From contig JAFDTP010000033.1 in the NCBI GenBank assembly GCA_019594195.1, positions 1-17,968 of the forward strand: a stretch of DNA of 17,968 bases, in the 5' to 3' direction. Position numbers and translations under genes: made by a program. Source of the stretch: Thermoplasmata archaeon (GTDB taxonomy: Archaea > Thermoplasmatota > Thermoplasmata > Halarchaeoplasmatales > Halarchaeoplasmataceae). This document shows positions 1 through 6,548 of the stretch, one piece after another (position 1 is the stretch's first letter; each line of letters starts with the position of its first letter). The notes under the pieces are model-generated. The model was not told the origin of the DNA and ran no database searches. It saw only the letters and a program-made list of their open reading frames with translations.

Positions 1-150
1 AAGCTTTACGACGAGGTGGACGATCCCGAGGCGAGACGTTACCCGCAGATTGTTGTGGGCGTTGAGGTTGACCCGAGCGACTTTTATCTAGCGGAGGATC
101 TCGCCGCCGACAGGTCCGAGGAAAGGTATACTGTACTTCACCCGTATTGA
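1..150 (+). CDS. 3' end of an unidentified protein (partial)
   Basis: The first reading frame is open from the window edge to TGA at 148-150 and gives 49 residues ending in TVLHPY. It is acidic (LYDEVDDPEA, VEVDPSDFYLAEDLAADRSE) with almost no lysine, and codon third positions are mostly G or C. That supports a real coding tail but does not identify a family. The start lies outside the window. Composition matches the next gene (220-748) and differs from everything after about 740. Confidence 0.55.
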   Translation, partial: KLYDEVDDPEARRYPQIVVGVEVDPSDFYLAEDLAADRSEERYTVLHPY

Positions 151-167
151 TTTCTTCTTCAGCAAAT

Positions 168-178
168 AATTATAAACT
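168..178 (+). promoter_or_regulatory. Candidate TATA box for the membrane protein gene
   Basis: AATTATAAACT lies about 45 bases before the ATG at 220, in the AT-rich gap after the upstream stop. This would place transcription start near 198 with a short leader. A second AT element (CTTAACTA, 192-199) is about 25 bases from the ATG and would give a leaderless transcript; I cannot choose between them. Confidence 0.35.
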
Positions 179-219
179 GCCATGAGAAGTTCTTAACTAG
201 CGCTTTTTGGTGTCTTTTG

Positions 220-693
220 ATGTCTGACATAGAGGAGTGGATAAAAAGGCAGGTTGAGTCCGGTTACACCGTTGAAGAGGTCAAGGATGCCATGGCTGAA
301 AGCGGGAGGGACCCTAGCATCGTTGACAGTGTGCTTGAGGACAGGGAAAGAAGTAGTAAAAGCTTATACGTCATAGGAATCACTGCAGTACTCTTGATCT
401 TTGCTGTTCTTTTCTTTGTCTACGGAACCTTTGGAGTTACTGTCACGAGAGAGTTCGAAAGCCCGCAGCCGCCGGGGAAGACGCCGCGGGTCAACCTGAC
501 TGTAGAGGGCGATTACAGCGAGCTGAGTATCAGGGAGGAGGTTCCGCCAGGTCTTGGAGTTATCTCCGAGGACGGCGTCGTTGATGAGGAGAACAACGTG
601 GTCGAGTGGGACCTGGACGGTGAAAGGTCGGAGGTAAGTTACCTCGTAGTCACTCCCGGGTTTAGATGTTCACCCGGTGAAGCTGGATTATGA
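220..693 (+). CDS. Membrane-anchored surface protein with N-terminal helical domain, apparently frameshifted
   Basis: Not assignable to a named family. Residues 1-40 form a charged helical segment (IEEWIKRQVESGYTVEEVKDAM) like the small soluble domains that precede a single membrane helix in many archaeal proteins. Residues about 48-70 are one hydrophobic helix (VIGITAVLLIFAVLFFVYG). The rest looks like a beta-rich outside domain (VNLTVEGDYSELSIREE). I start at ATG 220; the TTG at 217 is adjacent. The frame stops at 693 after an unconvincing tail (FRCSPGEAGL). Removing one G from the GGG at 658-660 continues the frame as PGLDVHPVKLDYDGTAVEHIGEIPL to TGA 746-748, a far better ending for this domain type. 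GC content is well above that of genes after 740. Confidence 0.6.
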   Translation: MSDIEEWIKRQVESGYTVEEVKDAMAESGRDPSIVDSVLEDRERSSKSLYVIGITAVLLIFAVLFFVYGTFGVTVTREFESPQPPGKTPRVNLTVEGDYSELSIREEVPPGLGVISEDGVVDEENNVVEWDLDGERSEVSYLVVTPGFRCSPGEAGL

Positions 694-748
694 TGGTACA
701 GCGGTAGAACACATCGGCGAGATACCCTTGTGTGATAGTTATGGATGA
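658..748 (+). other. Out-of-frame continuation of the membrane protein (putative frameshift)
   Basis: In the frame shifted by one base at the GGG run 658-660, the sequence reads GLDVHPVKLDYDGTAVEHIG, then EIPLCDSYG and stop TGA 746-748. The alternating hydrophobic pattern and G/C-rich third positions continue those of the preceding domain. The restored stop overlaps the next gene's start as ATGGATGA (741-748), a common layout for coupled archaeal genes. It may be a genuine one-base lesion or a sequencing error in a homopolymer. Confidence 0.55.
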
Positions 749-998
749 AGAAAATATTCAGGCTGCGATAGAATCTCACAACGAGTACAAAGCAGATATC
801 GCTGAAGCCGAGTTGGTAGAATCGGGAGAAGAAGAATTAAAGGTTAAGTTCGAAGGTAACTTCTCCCTGAGCTGCTGCATGGATGAGTACTTTATAGATC
901 TGGTTTATCAGTTGGAGGACGAAGGGATAGAGGTAGAATTCAAAGATTTTCAACAAGTTGGAGAGAAGAGTTTCGTTGCCGAGTACGAAGTGAAATAA
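741..998 (+). CDS. Small conserved-looking acidic protein of unknown function
   Basis: I do not recognise the family. The 85-residue product is acidic and reads as a compact alpha/beta domain: an N-terminal helix (DEENIQAAIESHNEY), a strand (ELKVKFEGNFSL), an adjacent Cys-Cys pair in SCCMDEYFIDLVYQLEDEG, and strands to the end (VEFKDF, SFVAEYEVK). I choose ATG 741 because it overlaps the restored stop of the upstream gene; GTG 732 is in frame and would add three residues. The vicinal cysteines suggest a possible metal or redox site, but that is inference. AT-rich codon use (GAA, AAA, ATA) resembles the rest of the window, not the gene just upstream. Confidence 0.65.
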   Translation: MDEENIQAAIESHNEYKADIAEAELVESGEEELKVKFEGNFSLSCCMDEYFIDLVYQLEDEGIEVEFKDFQQVGEKSFVAEYEVK

Positions 999-1253
999 GT
1001 TTGGATTTCCTAGATAATGATGTTCTCGTCACATAAATACGTTGGAATCGTGTTGTTGTTACCACATTAAAAAATCGATATAAGTTGTTTTTACTACAAT
1101 AAATTTCTTGAAGCCATAGAAAAAATTGATCTGAACAGAACTTATATCCCTCCGAAGCCCCATCAACCTTATATCTCCGGGACATAATCAGGATCTTTTC
1201 AATAGAGCATGTACAATCACAAATATTTTTTACTCTTTCTTCAATACCCAACC
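999..1253. other. Intergenic region with T tracts and two CTTATATC copies
   Basis: This 255-base stretch holds no convincing gene. It contains T-rich stretches (GTTGTTTTTACTAC at 1084-1097) that could end the upstream transcript. The octamer CTTATATC occurs at 1141-1148 and again at 1168-1175, each followed by a pyrimidine-rich TCCG. The reverse-strand reading frame across 940-1251 has no protein-like pattern. Confidence 0.4.
1220..1232 (+). promoter_or_regulatory. Candidate TATA box for the VOC-nitroreductase gene
   Basis: CAAATATTTTTTA is centred about 28 bases before ATG 1254, the spacing expected for a leaderless archaeal transcript starting at or beside the start codon. No Shine-Dalgarno precedes 1254, consistent with leaderless translation. 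Confidence 0.45.
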
Positions 1254-2093
1254 ATGACGGGGATGAATTTCTTCAGGAGTAAGGATCTCGAGACCACGAA
1301 AGAATTCTACATGAACGAACTAGAGATGGATCTTTGGCTAGATCAGGACAAGTGCAAGATAGTCAAAGACGGTAATCTATTGATAGGCTTCTGCGAGGGA
1401 GAAACAGTAGACGAAGGAGGGACGATCACTTTCTTCTACCGGACCAAAGAAGAAGTCGACGAGATGTACGAAAAATTCAAGGATAGAGCTAAAGACGAAC
1501 CTTCAGAGAACGATTTCTTCAATGTCTATCAGTTCTTCGCTGAGGACCCTGAAGGAAGAACTTTAGAGTTCCAAACATTTCTGCACCACCTGGATCCGTA
1601 CATGGAAGGTATCGAACTTCTTGAAAACAGGAGAAGTGTAAGGGACTACACCGATGAAGAAGTCTCTGAGGAAACTCTCCAAAAGATATTTGAAACTTGC
1701 AGGTACGCGCCGACTTCTAGAAACTCGCAGTCCTACTATTTCATGCCGATAAAAGATAGAGAGACGGTGGAATTCATGGCCGAAAGAAGAGGCTCTAACA
1801 GCCAACCTATAGCTGAAGCTCCCATGGCAGTGGCGATATGCTCAGATCCAGACAAGACCGGAAGACCGAAACAGGACGGCGATATAGCGGCTTATCATTT
1901 CACGCTGACCGCGTGGGCACACGGTTTGGGAACCTGTTGGATCGCTGCGATGGACAGAGAAGATGTGAAGGAAAAACTTGGTATCCCACAGGATCATTAT
2001 GTAGCTACAGTAACGCCTCTAGGTTATCCTGAGGATATACCGGAAACACCTGATAGGAAAGAAGCCGAAGAATTCGTGAAGAGGATAAGCTAA
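1254..2093 (+). CDS. VOC (glyoxalase-like) domain fused to nitroreductase-family flavoprotein
   Basis: A 279-residue two-domain protein. Residues 1-110 resemble the VOC/glyoxalase fold: MNFFRSKDLETTKEFYMNEL opens the first module and FAEDPEGRTLEFQTF closes the second. Only the last of the usual metal ligands (Glu about 105) is evident, so this part may bind a ligand without metal. Residues 117-279 are a nitroreductase: the FMN phosphate-binding start ENRRSVRDYTDEEV, then FETCRYAPTSRNSQSYYF, the long central helix AAYHFTLTAWAHGLGTCWI and VATVTPLGYPED. The family reduces nitro compounds, quinones or flavins with NAD(P)H; the substrate here cannot be read from sequence. I start at ATG 1254: an upstream ATG at 1209 adds 15 poorly conserved-looking residues and overlaps the TATA element. 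The gene converges on the glycosylase with 8 bases between stops. Confidence 0.88.
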   Translation: MTGMNFFRSKDLETTKEFYMNELEMDLWLDQDKCKIVKDGNLLIGFCEGETVDEGGTITFFYRTKEEVDEMYEKFKDRAKDEPSENDFFNVYQFFAEDPEGRTLEFQTFLHHLDPYMEGIELLENRRSVRDYTDEEVSEETLQKIFETCRYAPTSRNSQSYYFMPIKDRETVEFMAERRGSNSQPIAEAPMAVAICSDPDKTGRPKQDGDIAAYHFTLTAWAHGLGTCWIAAMDREDVKEKLGIPQDHYVATVTPLGYPEDIPETPDRKEAEEFVKRIS

Positions 2094-2101
2094 CATCAGT
2101 A

Positions 2102-2740
2102 TCACTTGAAGATATGCCCGGTCTCTTCGTGCCAGAGGACCAGATCCAGATGACCTAGAGGTATATCGACTTCCTCTGAAAACCTCTTCATCTTTTCCTC
2201 TATCTCTAGATATCTTCTTTTCGTCAGCGTTTTAGGTTCCTCTTCTATAACCCCCAGTTTTTGTAGATTTTTCAAGATATGTCTGTCTAATATGGCTAGA
2301 TCTTGTGTATAACCGATATTCCGCAGAAAATGACTGCTTTCTTTATAACCTAAACCTTTGATGTTATCCACGATCCACTTTCTCGCATCCTTCGGATCGT
2401 CGAACTCTTTCAACTTTTCTTTCAAAGAGATATCATCCTTCAAAAAATCATCTCTGGCCTCTACCAGATAACTAGATTTGTTGTGCCTGAATCTGACCTT
2501 TTTTATCTCCTCTGCGATCTCAGACTTTTCGCCCTCTTCGATCATACCCTTTTCTCTCAACTTTTCAACCGTATCCCAACATACTTTAGCTTTCGACTGG
2601 GGTGTGAAAAGACAGAAAGTCAATTCATCGAATATCTCCTCTTCCCCGCCTTTCTCCCATAATTCTCTGAAATCTTCTATCCTGGATCTTATCTCATCTT
2701 CGATCGAGGAATATCTTTCTATCAAGTTTTCTTTTTCCAT
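2102..2740 (-). CDS. ogg: 8-oxoguanine DNA glycosylase/AP lyase, Ogg2 family
   Basis: A 212-residue helix-hairpin-helix glycosylase that excises 8-oxoguanine and nicks the abasic site. The hairpin and catalytic lysine lie in IKGLGYKESSHFLRNIG (Lys133), followed by the catalytic aspartate in LAILDRHILKNL (Asp152). Upstream are FDELTFCLFTPQSKA and FRHNKSSYLVEA, also typical. The protein ends exactly in TGHIFK: in Ogg2 enzymes the C-terminal lysine takes part in recognising 8-oxoguanine, and it is preserved. Length matches the family (about 205-215). It lies 34 bases downstream of the DUF255 gene on the same strand, so the two may be co-transcribed; a weak TATA-like GTTAAAAACC about 33 bases upstream could give its own start. 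No clear Shine-Dalgarno. Confidence 0.93.
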   Translation of the reverse strand: MEKENLIERYSSIEDEIRSRIEDFRELWEKGGEEEIFDELTFCLFTPQSKAKVCWDTVEKLREKGMIEEGEKSEIAEEIKKVRFRHNKSSYLVEARDDFLKDDISLKEKLKEFDDPKDARKWIVDNIKGLGYKESSHFLRNIGYTQDLAILDRHILKNLQKLGVIEEEPKTLTKRRYLEIEEKMKRFSEEVDIPLGHLDLVLWHEETGHIFK

Positions 2741-2774
2741 GATATTACTGAGATTATGAGATGTGATATGGTTT

Positions 2775-4823
2775 TTAACTTTTTTCGAGGACCTTTTCGA
2801 ACTTTTCTATATCTGTTATGGGCTCTTTACAGCTTAGATTTTCACAAATGTAAGCGGTCGGTTCATCTTTGACTTTTTCCATAGAGGATGTGAATTCGAG
2901 AAGATCCGTCAACTTATCTTCATTTTCTTTGTCTTTTAGTATCATTACATCATTCGGTAAAAACCGCTCTCTGAATGAATTTATGAAATCCTCAACTTCA
3001 TACCTTTCTCCGACCAAAACTATCTCTTTTCCACCCGACCACCATGATTGTAAAGCGGTATGGAACATCGCGAACTGCCCTGGATTTTTTGTTATCCTTC
3101 CCGCGAAAGCTTCCAGCATCTTTTCTACAGCATCACCGTATCTCTCATCTCCGGTGATCTTGCTAAGAAGGACCAGATCTAACATCGCTATGGAATTGCC
3201 GGATGGATATGCCCCATCGTAGATATCCTTCTTATTCAGCGGAAGGTCATCGTTGTCTTTACTAGAGATGAAAAAGCCACTGTTTTCTTCATCCCAGAAT
3301 TTGTTCAACATCGTATCTGTGAAATCGACAGCCTTTTCCAAATACTCCGAGTCGAAGGTCGCCTGATAAAGGTTCAACAAGGCCCAGACGAGGAAAGCAT
3401 GGTCATCTAGCCCCCCTTTTACCGTTAAATCACCGTCGATGTATGAGTGAGAAAGATCGCCGTCGATAACCATCTCTTCAAGGATGAAAGATATAGCGTC
3501 TTTCCCTAAATTTAGATACCTATCTTCATCGAACACGAAACCGGCTCTGCTGAGCGCCGCGATCATCAAGCTGTTCCAATCTGCTAATATTTTTTCATCC
3601 ACTTCAGGCCTTTCTCTTTCGAGCCTTTTTTCAAACAGTTTATTCTTCATCCTATCGATATCTTCGACCGAGATATCTTCATCACTCACGAATTCCTCGA
3701 CAGGGTCTGTCTGGTAAAGAACGTTTTTGCCTGTCTTTTTATCTGTAGCTTCTTCCCTGAAGTTCCCTTCTTCCTCCACATCGAAAAGCTCAACAAAAAC
3801 TTTGCTCCTTTCACCAAGTATCTCCTTTATCTGCTCTTTATTCCAGGTGTAATAGGCTCCTTCTTCACCAGAAGTCTCGGCATCCTCGGAAGAATAGAAT
3901 CCTCCATCCTCCGATCTTAGATTTCTCTCCACATATTCTACTATCTCTTCAACGGTCTTCTCATAAAGTTGGTATTTGCTGACCTGCCATGCCTCAGTAT
4001 AAGCTAGGGTGATCATAGCCTGGTCATAGAGCATCTTCTCGAAATGAGGAAGGATCCACTCCCGATCTGTAGAGTATCTGTGGAAACCATAGCCGAGATG
4101 GTCGAATATACCTCCTTTGCGCATCTCTTTTAAAGTTTTATGGACCATATCTAGAGCTTCATCTTCCCCTTTTTTCTCCCAATATCTTAATAAAAACAAG
4201 AAGTTCTGAGGACTTGGAAACTTCTGACTTCTTCCGAAACCGCCATATTTTTCGTCGTAGGCCTTGGAAAGATAATCAAAACCCTCATCGAGGATAGACT
4301 CGTCTAGGTAGGTGTCTGTTCCTATCTCTTCTCTTTCTAGATTCTTGATGACAGATTCACCCCTTTCTAACAATCTCTCTCTATCCTTTTTCCAGAGCTC
4401 TTCTATTCTAGGTATCAACTCCACGAGACCGGACATCCCCTTTTTCGTTTCTTTAGGGATATAAGTCCCGGCGTAAAATGGGATCTTATCGGGAGTCATA
4501 AAAATAGTCAAAGGCCATCCACCCCTACCGGTCATACTTCGAGCTACGTCCATGTATACTGAATCTATATCCGGTCTTTCCTCTTTATCGACTTTTATAG
4601 AGACGAAGGTCTCGTTCATGAGTTCTGCAACTTCTGAGTCCTGGAAAGACTCCCGTTTCATCACATGGCACCAGTGGCAGGAAGAATAACCGATAGAAAG
4701 GAAGATAGGTTTATCCTCTTTTTTAGCCTTCTCGAAAGCCTCCTCACACCACGGGTACCAATCCACTGGATTATCTGCGTGCTCTTTCAAATACGGGCTC
4801 TTCTCATCCTTGAGATGATTGAT
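2775..4823 (-). CDS. DUF255 thioredoxin-fold protein with C-terminal glycosidase-like barrel (YyaL/SPATA20 family)
   Basis: About 682 residues, the normal length. The N-terminal thioredoxin-like domain has [19 protein letters not shown], the family signature SSCHWCHVM (Cys49, Cys52) and [12 protein letters not shown]. The remainder is the alpha/alpha-barrel region ([67 protein letters not shown]). Two further cysteines near the end (CENLSC) may bind metal. The biochemical role of this family is not established; a redox role is inferred from CxxC. Start: the first canonical in-frame start is TTG 4790, but that would cut off the conserved EKSPYL segment. An in-frame stop lies further up, and between them GGAGGT (4835-4830) is followed after 6 bases by ATC (4823-4821), just where family members have Met (then [11 protein letters not shown]). 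I place the start there; see the findings. Confidence 0.87.
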   Translation of the reverse strand: MNHLKDEKSPYLKEHADNPVDWYPWCEEAFEKAKKEDKPIFLSIGYSSCHWCHVMKRESFQDSEVAELMNETFVSIKVDKEERPDIDSVYMDVARSMTGRGGWPLTIFMTPDKIPFYAGTYIPKETKKGMSGLVELIPRIEELWKKDRERLLERGESVIKNLEREEIGTDTYLDESILDEGFDYLSKAYDEKYGGFGRSQKFPSPQNFLFLLRYWEKKGEDEALDMVHKTLKEMRKGGIFDHLGYGFHRYSTDREWILPHFEKMLYDQAMITLAYTEAWQVSKYQLYEKTVEEIVEYVERNLRSEDGGFYSSEDAETSGEEGAYYTWNKEQIKEILGERSKVFVELFDVEEEGNFREEATDKKTGKNVLYQTDPVEEFVSDEDISVEDIDRMKNKLFEKRLERERPEVDEKILADWNSLMIAALSRAGFVFDEDRYLNLGKDAISFILEEMVIDGDLSHSYIDGDLTVKGGLDDHAFLVWALLNLYQATFDSEYLEKAVDFTDTMLNKFWDEENSGFFISSKDNDDLPLNKKDIYDGAYPSGNSIAMLDLVLLSKITGDERYGDAVEKMLEAFAGRITKNPGQFAMFHTALQSWWSGGKEIVLVGERYEVEDFINSFRERFLPNDVMILKDKENEDKLTDLLEFTSSMEKVKDEPTAYICENLSCKEPITDIEKFEKVLEKS

Positions 4824-4829
4824 ATTAAA

Positions 4830-4835
4830 ACCTCC
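4830..4835 (-). promoter_or_regulatory. Perfect Shine-Dalgarno GGAGGT deciding the DUF255 start
   Basis: Reading the minus strand, GGAGGT is followed by TTTAAT and then ATC AAT CAT CTC AAG GAT GAG AAG AGC. No ATG, GTG or TTG occurs in this frame between the upstream TGA and the TTG at 4790. The short ATG-initiated frame just before it (MSWRF, stop) crosses the site. Confidence 0.7.
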
Positions 4836-4860
4836 AAGACATCAATATCTTATAACAGGT

Positions 4861-5307
4861 TTATAGTATCTTCCCGATGATCTCGGCCATCTTCTCGAGC
4901 ATCTCCTCGTCTTCTTCGGTAAAACGTTCTACCTCGTGAGAGTCGATATCTATTTCACCAACCACTTCCCCTTCTTTGAATATAGGCACCACTATCTCGG
5001 ACTTCACTTTTGGACTGCAGGATAGGTAGTTTTCTTCTCGATCCACATCATCGACTAGAAAACTCTCTTCTTTTTCTACCGCTTGTCCACATATACCTTC
5101 ACCGAATTCAATATTCGTGTGTTCAGTCGGTTCACCGATATATGGACCTAGAACGAGCTCCCCCTCTTCTACGAGATAAAAACCGACCCAGTCGTACCCG
5201 TCCATATTATTATGTAATAGCAAACATATACCCTTCAGTTTAGATTCCAGATCTCCAACTTGATCTACTATATTCTTGGTCTTTTGGATGATCTCTTTTT
5301 TCTCCAC
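4861..5307 (-). CDS. GAF-domain protein, free methionine-(R)-sulfoxide reductase-like
   Basis: A 148-residue single GAF domain of the fRMsr (E. coli MsrC/YebR) type, which reduces free methionine-R-sulfoxide. Family landmarks: YDWVGFYLVEEGELVLGPYIGEP, FGEGICGQAVE with Cys73, NYLSCSPKVKSEIVVPI with Cys97, and GEIDIDS with EVERFTEEDEEMLEKMA. Of the three conserved cysteines the last two are present; the first (E. coli Cys84, in the segment EPTEHTNI here) is missing, so the thiol cycle may differ. I start at GTG 5307, with GAGG just upstream; the ATG at 5337 lies inside the preceding gene and adds unrelated residues. The upstream AhpD-like gene ends 5 bases before, and its last codons supply GGAGG, so translation is probably coupled. 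Confidence 0.8.
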   Translation of the reverse strand: MEKKEIIQKTKNIVDQVGDLESKLKGICLLLHNNMDGYDWVGFYLVEEGELVLGPYIGEPTEHTNIEFGEGICGQAVEKEESFLVDDVDREENYLSCSPKVKSEIVVPIFKEGEVVGEIDIDSHEVERFTEEDEEMLEKMAEIIGKIL

Positions 5308-5312
5308 GGTCC

Positions 5313-5654
5313 TCAACCCTCCTGCAGAGCTATCCATTTCTCTACGGCTTCCCTGATATGTGGAATAGTTATGGAACCTCCTACTACCAGTCCGATAGAC
5401 AGGGCCTCCATCATCTCTTCATCCTTCACCCCTTCCTCGCTGCAGCGGTCCAGATGATATTCTATGCAGTCATCACATCTCAAAACGATAGAAGCCACTA
5501 GACCTAGCAGTTCTTTATTCCTTTTGGAGAGAGCGCCATCTTCATAGACCTGTGTATCTAGGTTAAAAAACCGTTTGATATGCAAATTACCTTTTTCCAT
5601 CACTAATTCGTTCAACCTCTCTCTTTCCTCCTCAAAACTTTCCTTTTCTGTCAT
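5313..5654 (-). CDS. AhpD-like carboxymuconolactone decarboxylase family protein
   Basis: A 113-residue all-helical protein of the AhpD/CMD fold. The peroxidatic-type motif CDDCIEYH (Cys60, Cys63, His67) is intact, preceded by ALSKRNKELLGLVASIVLR and followed by GVKDEEMMEALSIGLVVGG, both standard. In the family this CxxC acts as a disulfide reductase or alkylhydroperoxidase; the partner is not visible, though thioredoxin is encoded divergently nearby. I start at ATG 5654; GTG 5663 would add three residues. No Shine-Dalgarno, but TTAAAAC lies about 30 bases upstream, consistent with a leaderless first gene of a run continuing into the GAF, DUF255 and Ogg2 genes. Confidence 0.85.
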   Translation of the reverse strand: MTEKESFEEERERLNELVMEKGNLHIKRFFNLDTQVYEDGALSKRNKELLGLVASIVLRCDDCIEYHLDRCSEEGVKDEEMMEALSIGLVVGGSITIPHIREAVEKWIALQEG

Positions 5655-5680
5655 GTCTAGCACAATAGTATGTGCTCTTT

Positions 5681-5692
5681 TAGTTTTAACGC
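5681..5692 (-). promoter_or_regulatory. Candidate TATA box for the AhpD-led operon
   Basis: On the minus strand GCGTTAAAACTA is centred about 32 bases before ATG 5654. It is back to back with the arsR-type promoter at 5704-5712, so both transcription units start from one 83-base divergent region. Confidence 0.45.
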
Positions 5693-5703
5693 TACCGAAA
5701 AGT

Positions 5704-5712
5704 ACATATAAT
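5704..5712 (+). promoter_or_regulatory. Candidate TATA box for the ArsR-type regulator
   Basis: ACATATAAT lies about 30 bases upstream of ATG 5738 and directly abuts the palindrome at 5714-5733. A transcript starting near 5735-5738 would be leaderless. Confidence 0.5.
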
Positions 5713-5713
5713 G

Positions 5714-5733
5714 ATATTAGAATATTCTAATAT
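5714..5733. promoter_or_regulatory. Perfect 20-base palindrome, probable operator of the ArsR-type repressor
   Basis: ATATTAGAAT is followed immediately by its exact reverse complement ATTCTAATAT. It sits between the TATA element and ATG 5738, where a bound dimeric winged-helix repressor would block initiation. It is also about 60 bases from the start of the divergent AhpD-led operon. Confidence 0.65.
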
Positions 5734-5737
5734 AGCT

Positions 5738-6085
5738 ATGAAAAGAGAGCGAACGGATGACGAACGTATACACGAGATGCACGCCGAACTGTGCAAGATG
5801 CTCTCACATCCAACCCGATTGAAGATTCTAGAACAGTTGAGGCGGGATAAAAAAACTGTTAAAGAGATAGTCGAAGATGTTGAAGCTAGTCAACCTACGG
5901 TTTCACAGCATCTCGGAGAACTTAAAAAACGTGGGCTTATCAGATCTGAAAGAGAGGGCAACAATATGCGGTATCATATCGAACACCCTAAGATACTCGA
6001 CGCCTGCGATATCATCCGTGAAGTCCTTTTCGAAAAGCTATCTGAAGAGCAAGAGCTTTTGAAAAGAGGTGAATATGATGACTGA
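5738..6085 (+). CDS. ArsR-family winged-helix transcriptional regulator
   Basis: A 115-residue dimeric-type winged-helix protein. HAELCKMLSHPTRLKILEQL is the classic ArsR start, EIVEDVEASQPTVSQHLGELKKRGL the recognition helix-turn-helix, and IRSEREGNNMRYHI the wing. The metal-binding ELCVCDLC-type motif is absent; only two cysteines occur (Cys19 before the HTH and Cys90 in the C-terminal helix), so sensing by thiol oxidation is possible but inferred. I prefer ATG 5738 over ATG 5711: the earlier start would translate through the palindrome. Its stop overlaps the thioredoxin start by 8 bases, so the two form an operon. It may repress itself and the divergent operon through the palindrome. Confidence 0.88.
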   Translation: MKRERTDDERIHEMHAELCKMLSHPTRLKILEQLRRDKKTVKEIVEDVEASQPTVSQHLGELKKRGLIRSEREGNNMRYHIEHPKILDACDIIREVLFEKLSEEQELLKRGEYDD

Positions 6086-6488
6086 AACTCAAGATGAAGA
6101 TGTGGAAAAGATAAAGGAAGAGATGGTCGATAAGATGATGGATGAAGATGGATCTAACCAGTATCCAGAAGGGCCCGTTGAGATGACCGACAGCGATTTT
6201 AAAGAAACTATAGAACAATATCCTCTAGTGCTCGTTGACTTTTGGGCCGCATGGTGCGGACCGTGCAAGATGATGGAACCGGTGCTAAAAGAACTGGCGG
6301 AAGAGTATCAAGGAGAAGTTGTGATAGGAAAGATGAACGTGGATAAGAATCAAACGATCCCAAATAAGTTCCAGGTCTCCAGTATACCGACGATGATACT
6401 TTTCAAAGATGGTGAACCCGTAGATAAGATGATCGGTGCACGAGGAAAGGATCAGCTAGGTCAAAAATTTGATGAATATCTAGCCTGA
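6078..6488 (+). CDS. trxA: Thioredoxin
   Basis: A 136-residue thioredoxin. Residues about 50-136 are the fold: LVLVDFWAAWCGPCKMMEPV with active-site Cys60 and Cys63, MNVDKNQTIPNKFQV, and the cis-proline segment SSIPTMILFKDGEP (Pro104). Residues 1-45 are an acidic extension (DEDVEKIKEEMVDKMMDEDG) longer than in a minimal thioredoxin. No signal peptide or membrane segment, so cytosolic. GAGGTGA (6066-6072) precedes ATG 6078 by 5 bases; ATG 6075 and GTG 6069 are alternatives. It overlaps the regulator gene, so translation is likely coupled. It would reduce disulfides, plausibly serving the CxxC enzymes across the divergent promoter. The symbol is by family only. Confidence 0.92.
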   Translation: MTETQDEDVEKIKEEMVDKMMDEDGSNQYPEGPVEMTDSDFKETIEQYPLVLVDFWAAWCGPCKMMEPVLKELAEEYQGEVVIGKMNVDKNQTIPNKFQVSSIPTMILFKDGEPVDKMIGARGKDQLGQKFDEYLA

Positions 6489-6496
6489 TATCGGAT

Positions 6497-6547
6497 CTTT
6501 TTCTGTCTGATTTTAAAAACTTTTTACTTCTATTTTTGATCTTTTCT
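6497..6547 (+). terminator. T-rich probable transcription terminator after thioredoxin
   Basis: Several T tracts follow within 60 bases of the thioredoxin stop (TCTTTTTC, ACTTTTTAC, CTATTTTTGATCTTTTC). Archaeal polymerase commonly stops at such runs without a hairpin. Confidence 0.5.
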
Positions 6548-6548
6548 A

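Noticed and set aside
940..1251. 103-codon minus-strand open frame in the intergenic region before the VOC-nitroreductase gene
   Set aside because: It overlaps the end of the small acidic gene and the promoter, has no domain-like pattern, and is Ser/Arg/Leu-rich without a ribosome site.
4665..4880. Open frame on the plus strand over the DUF255 start
   Set aside because: It is the antisense shadow of the conserved CHWCHVM region and has no independent support.
5711..5737. ATG 5711 as the start of the ArsR-type regulator
   Set aside because: It would overlap the TATA element and translate through the palindrome, giving nine atypical residues; ATG 5738 fits the family and promoter spacing.
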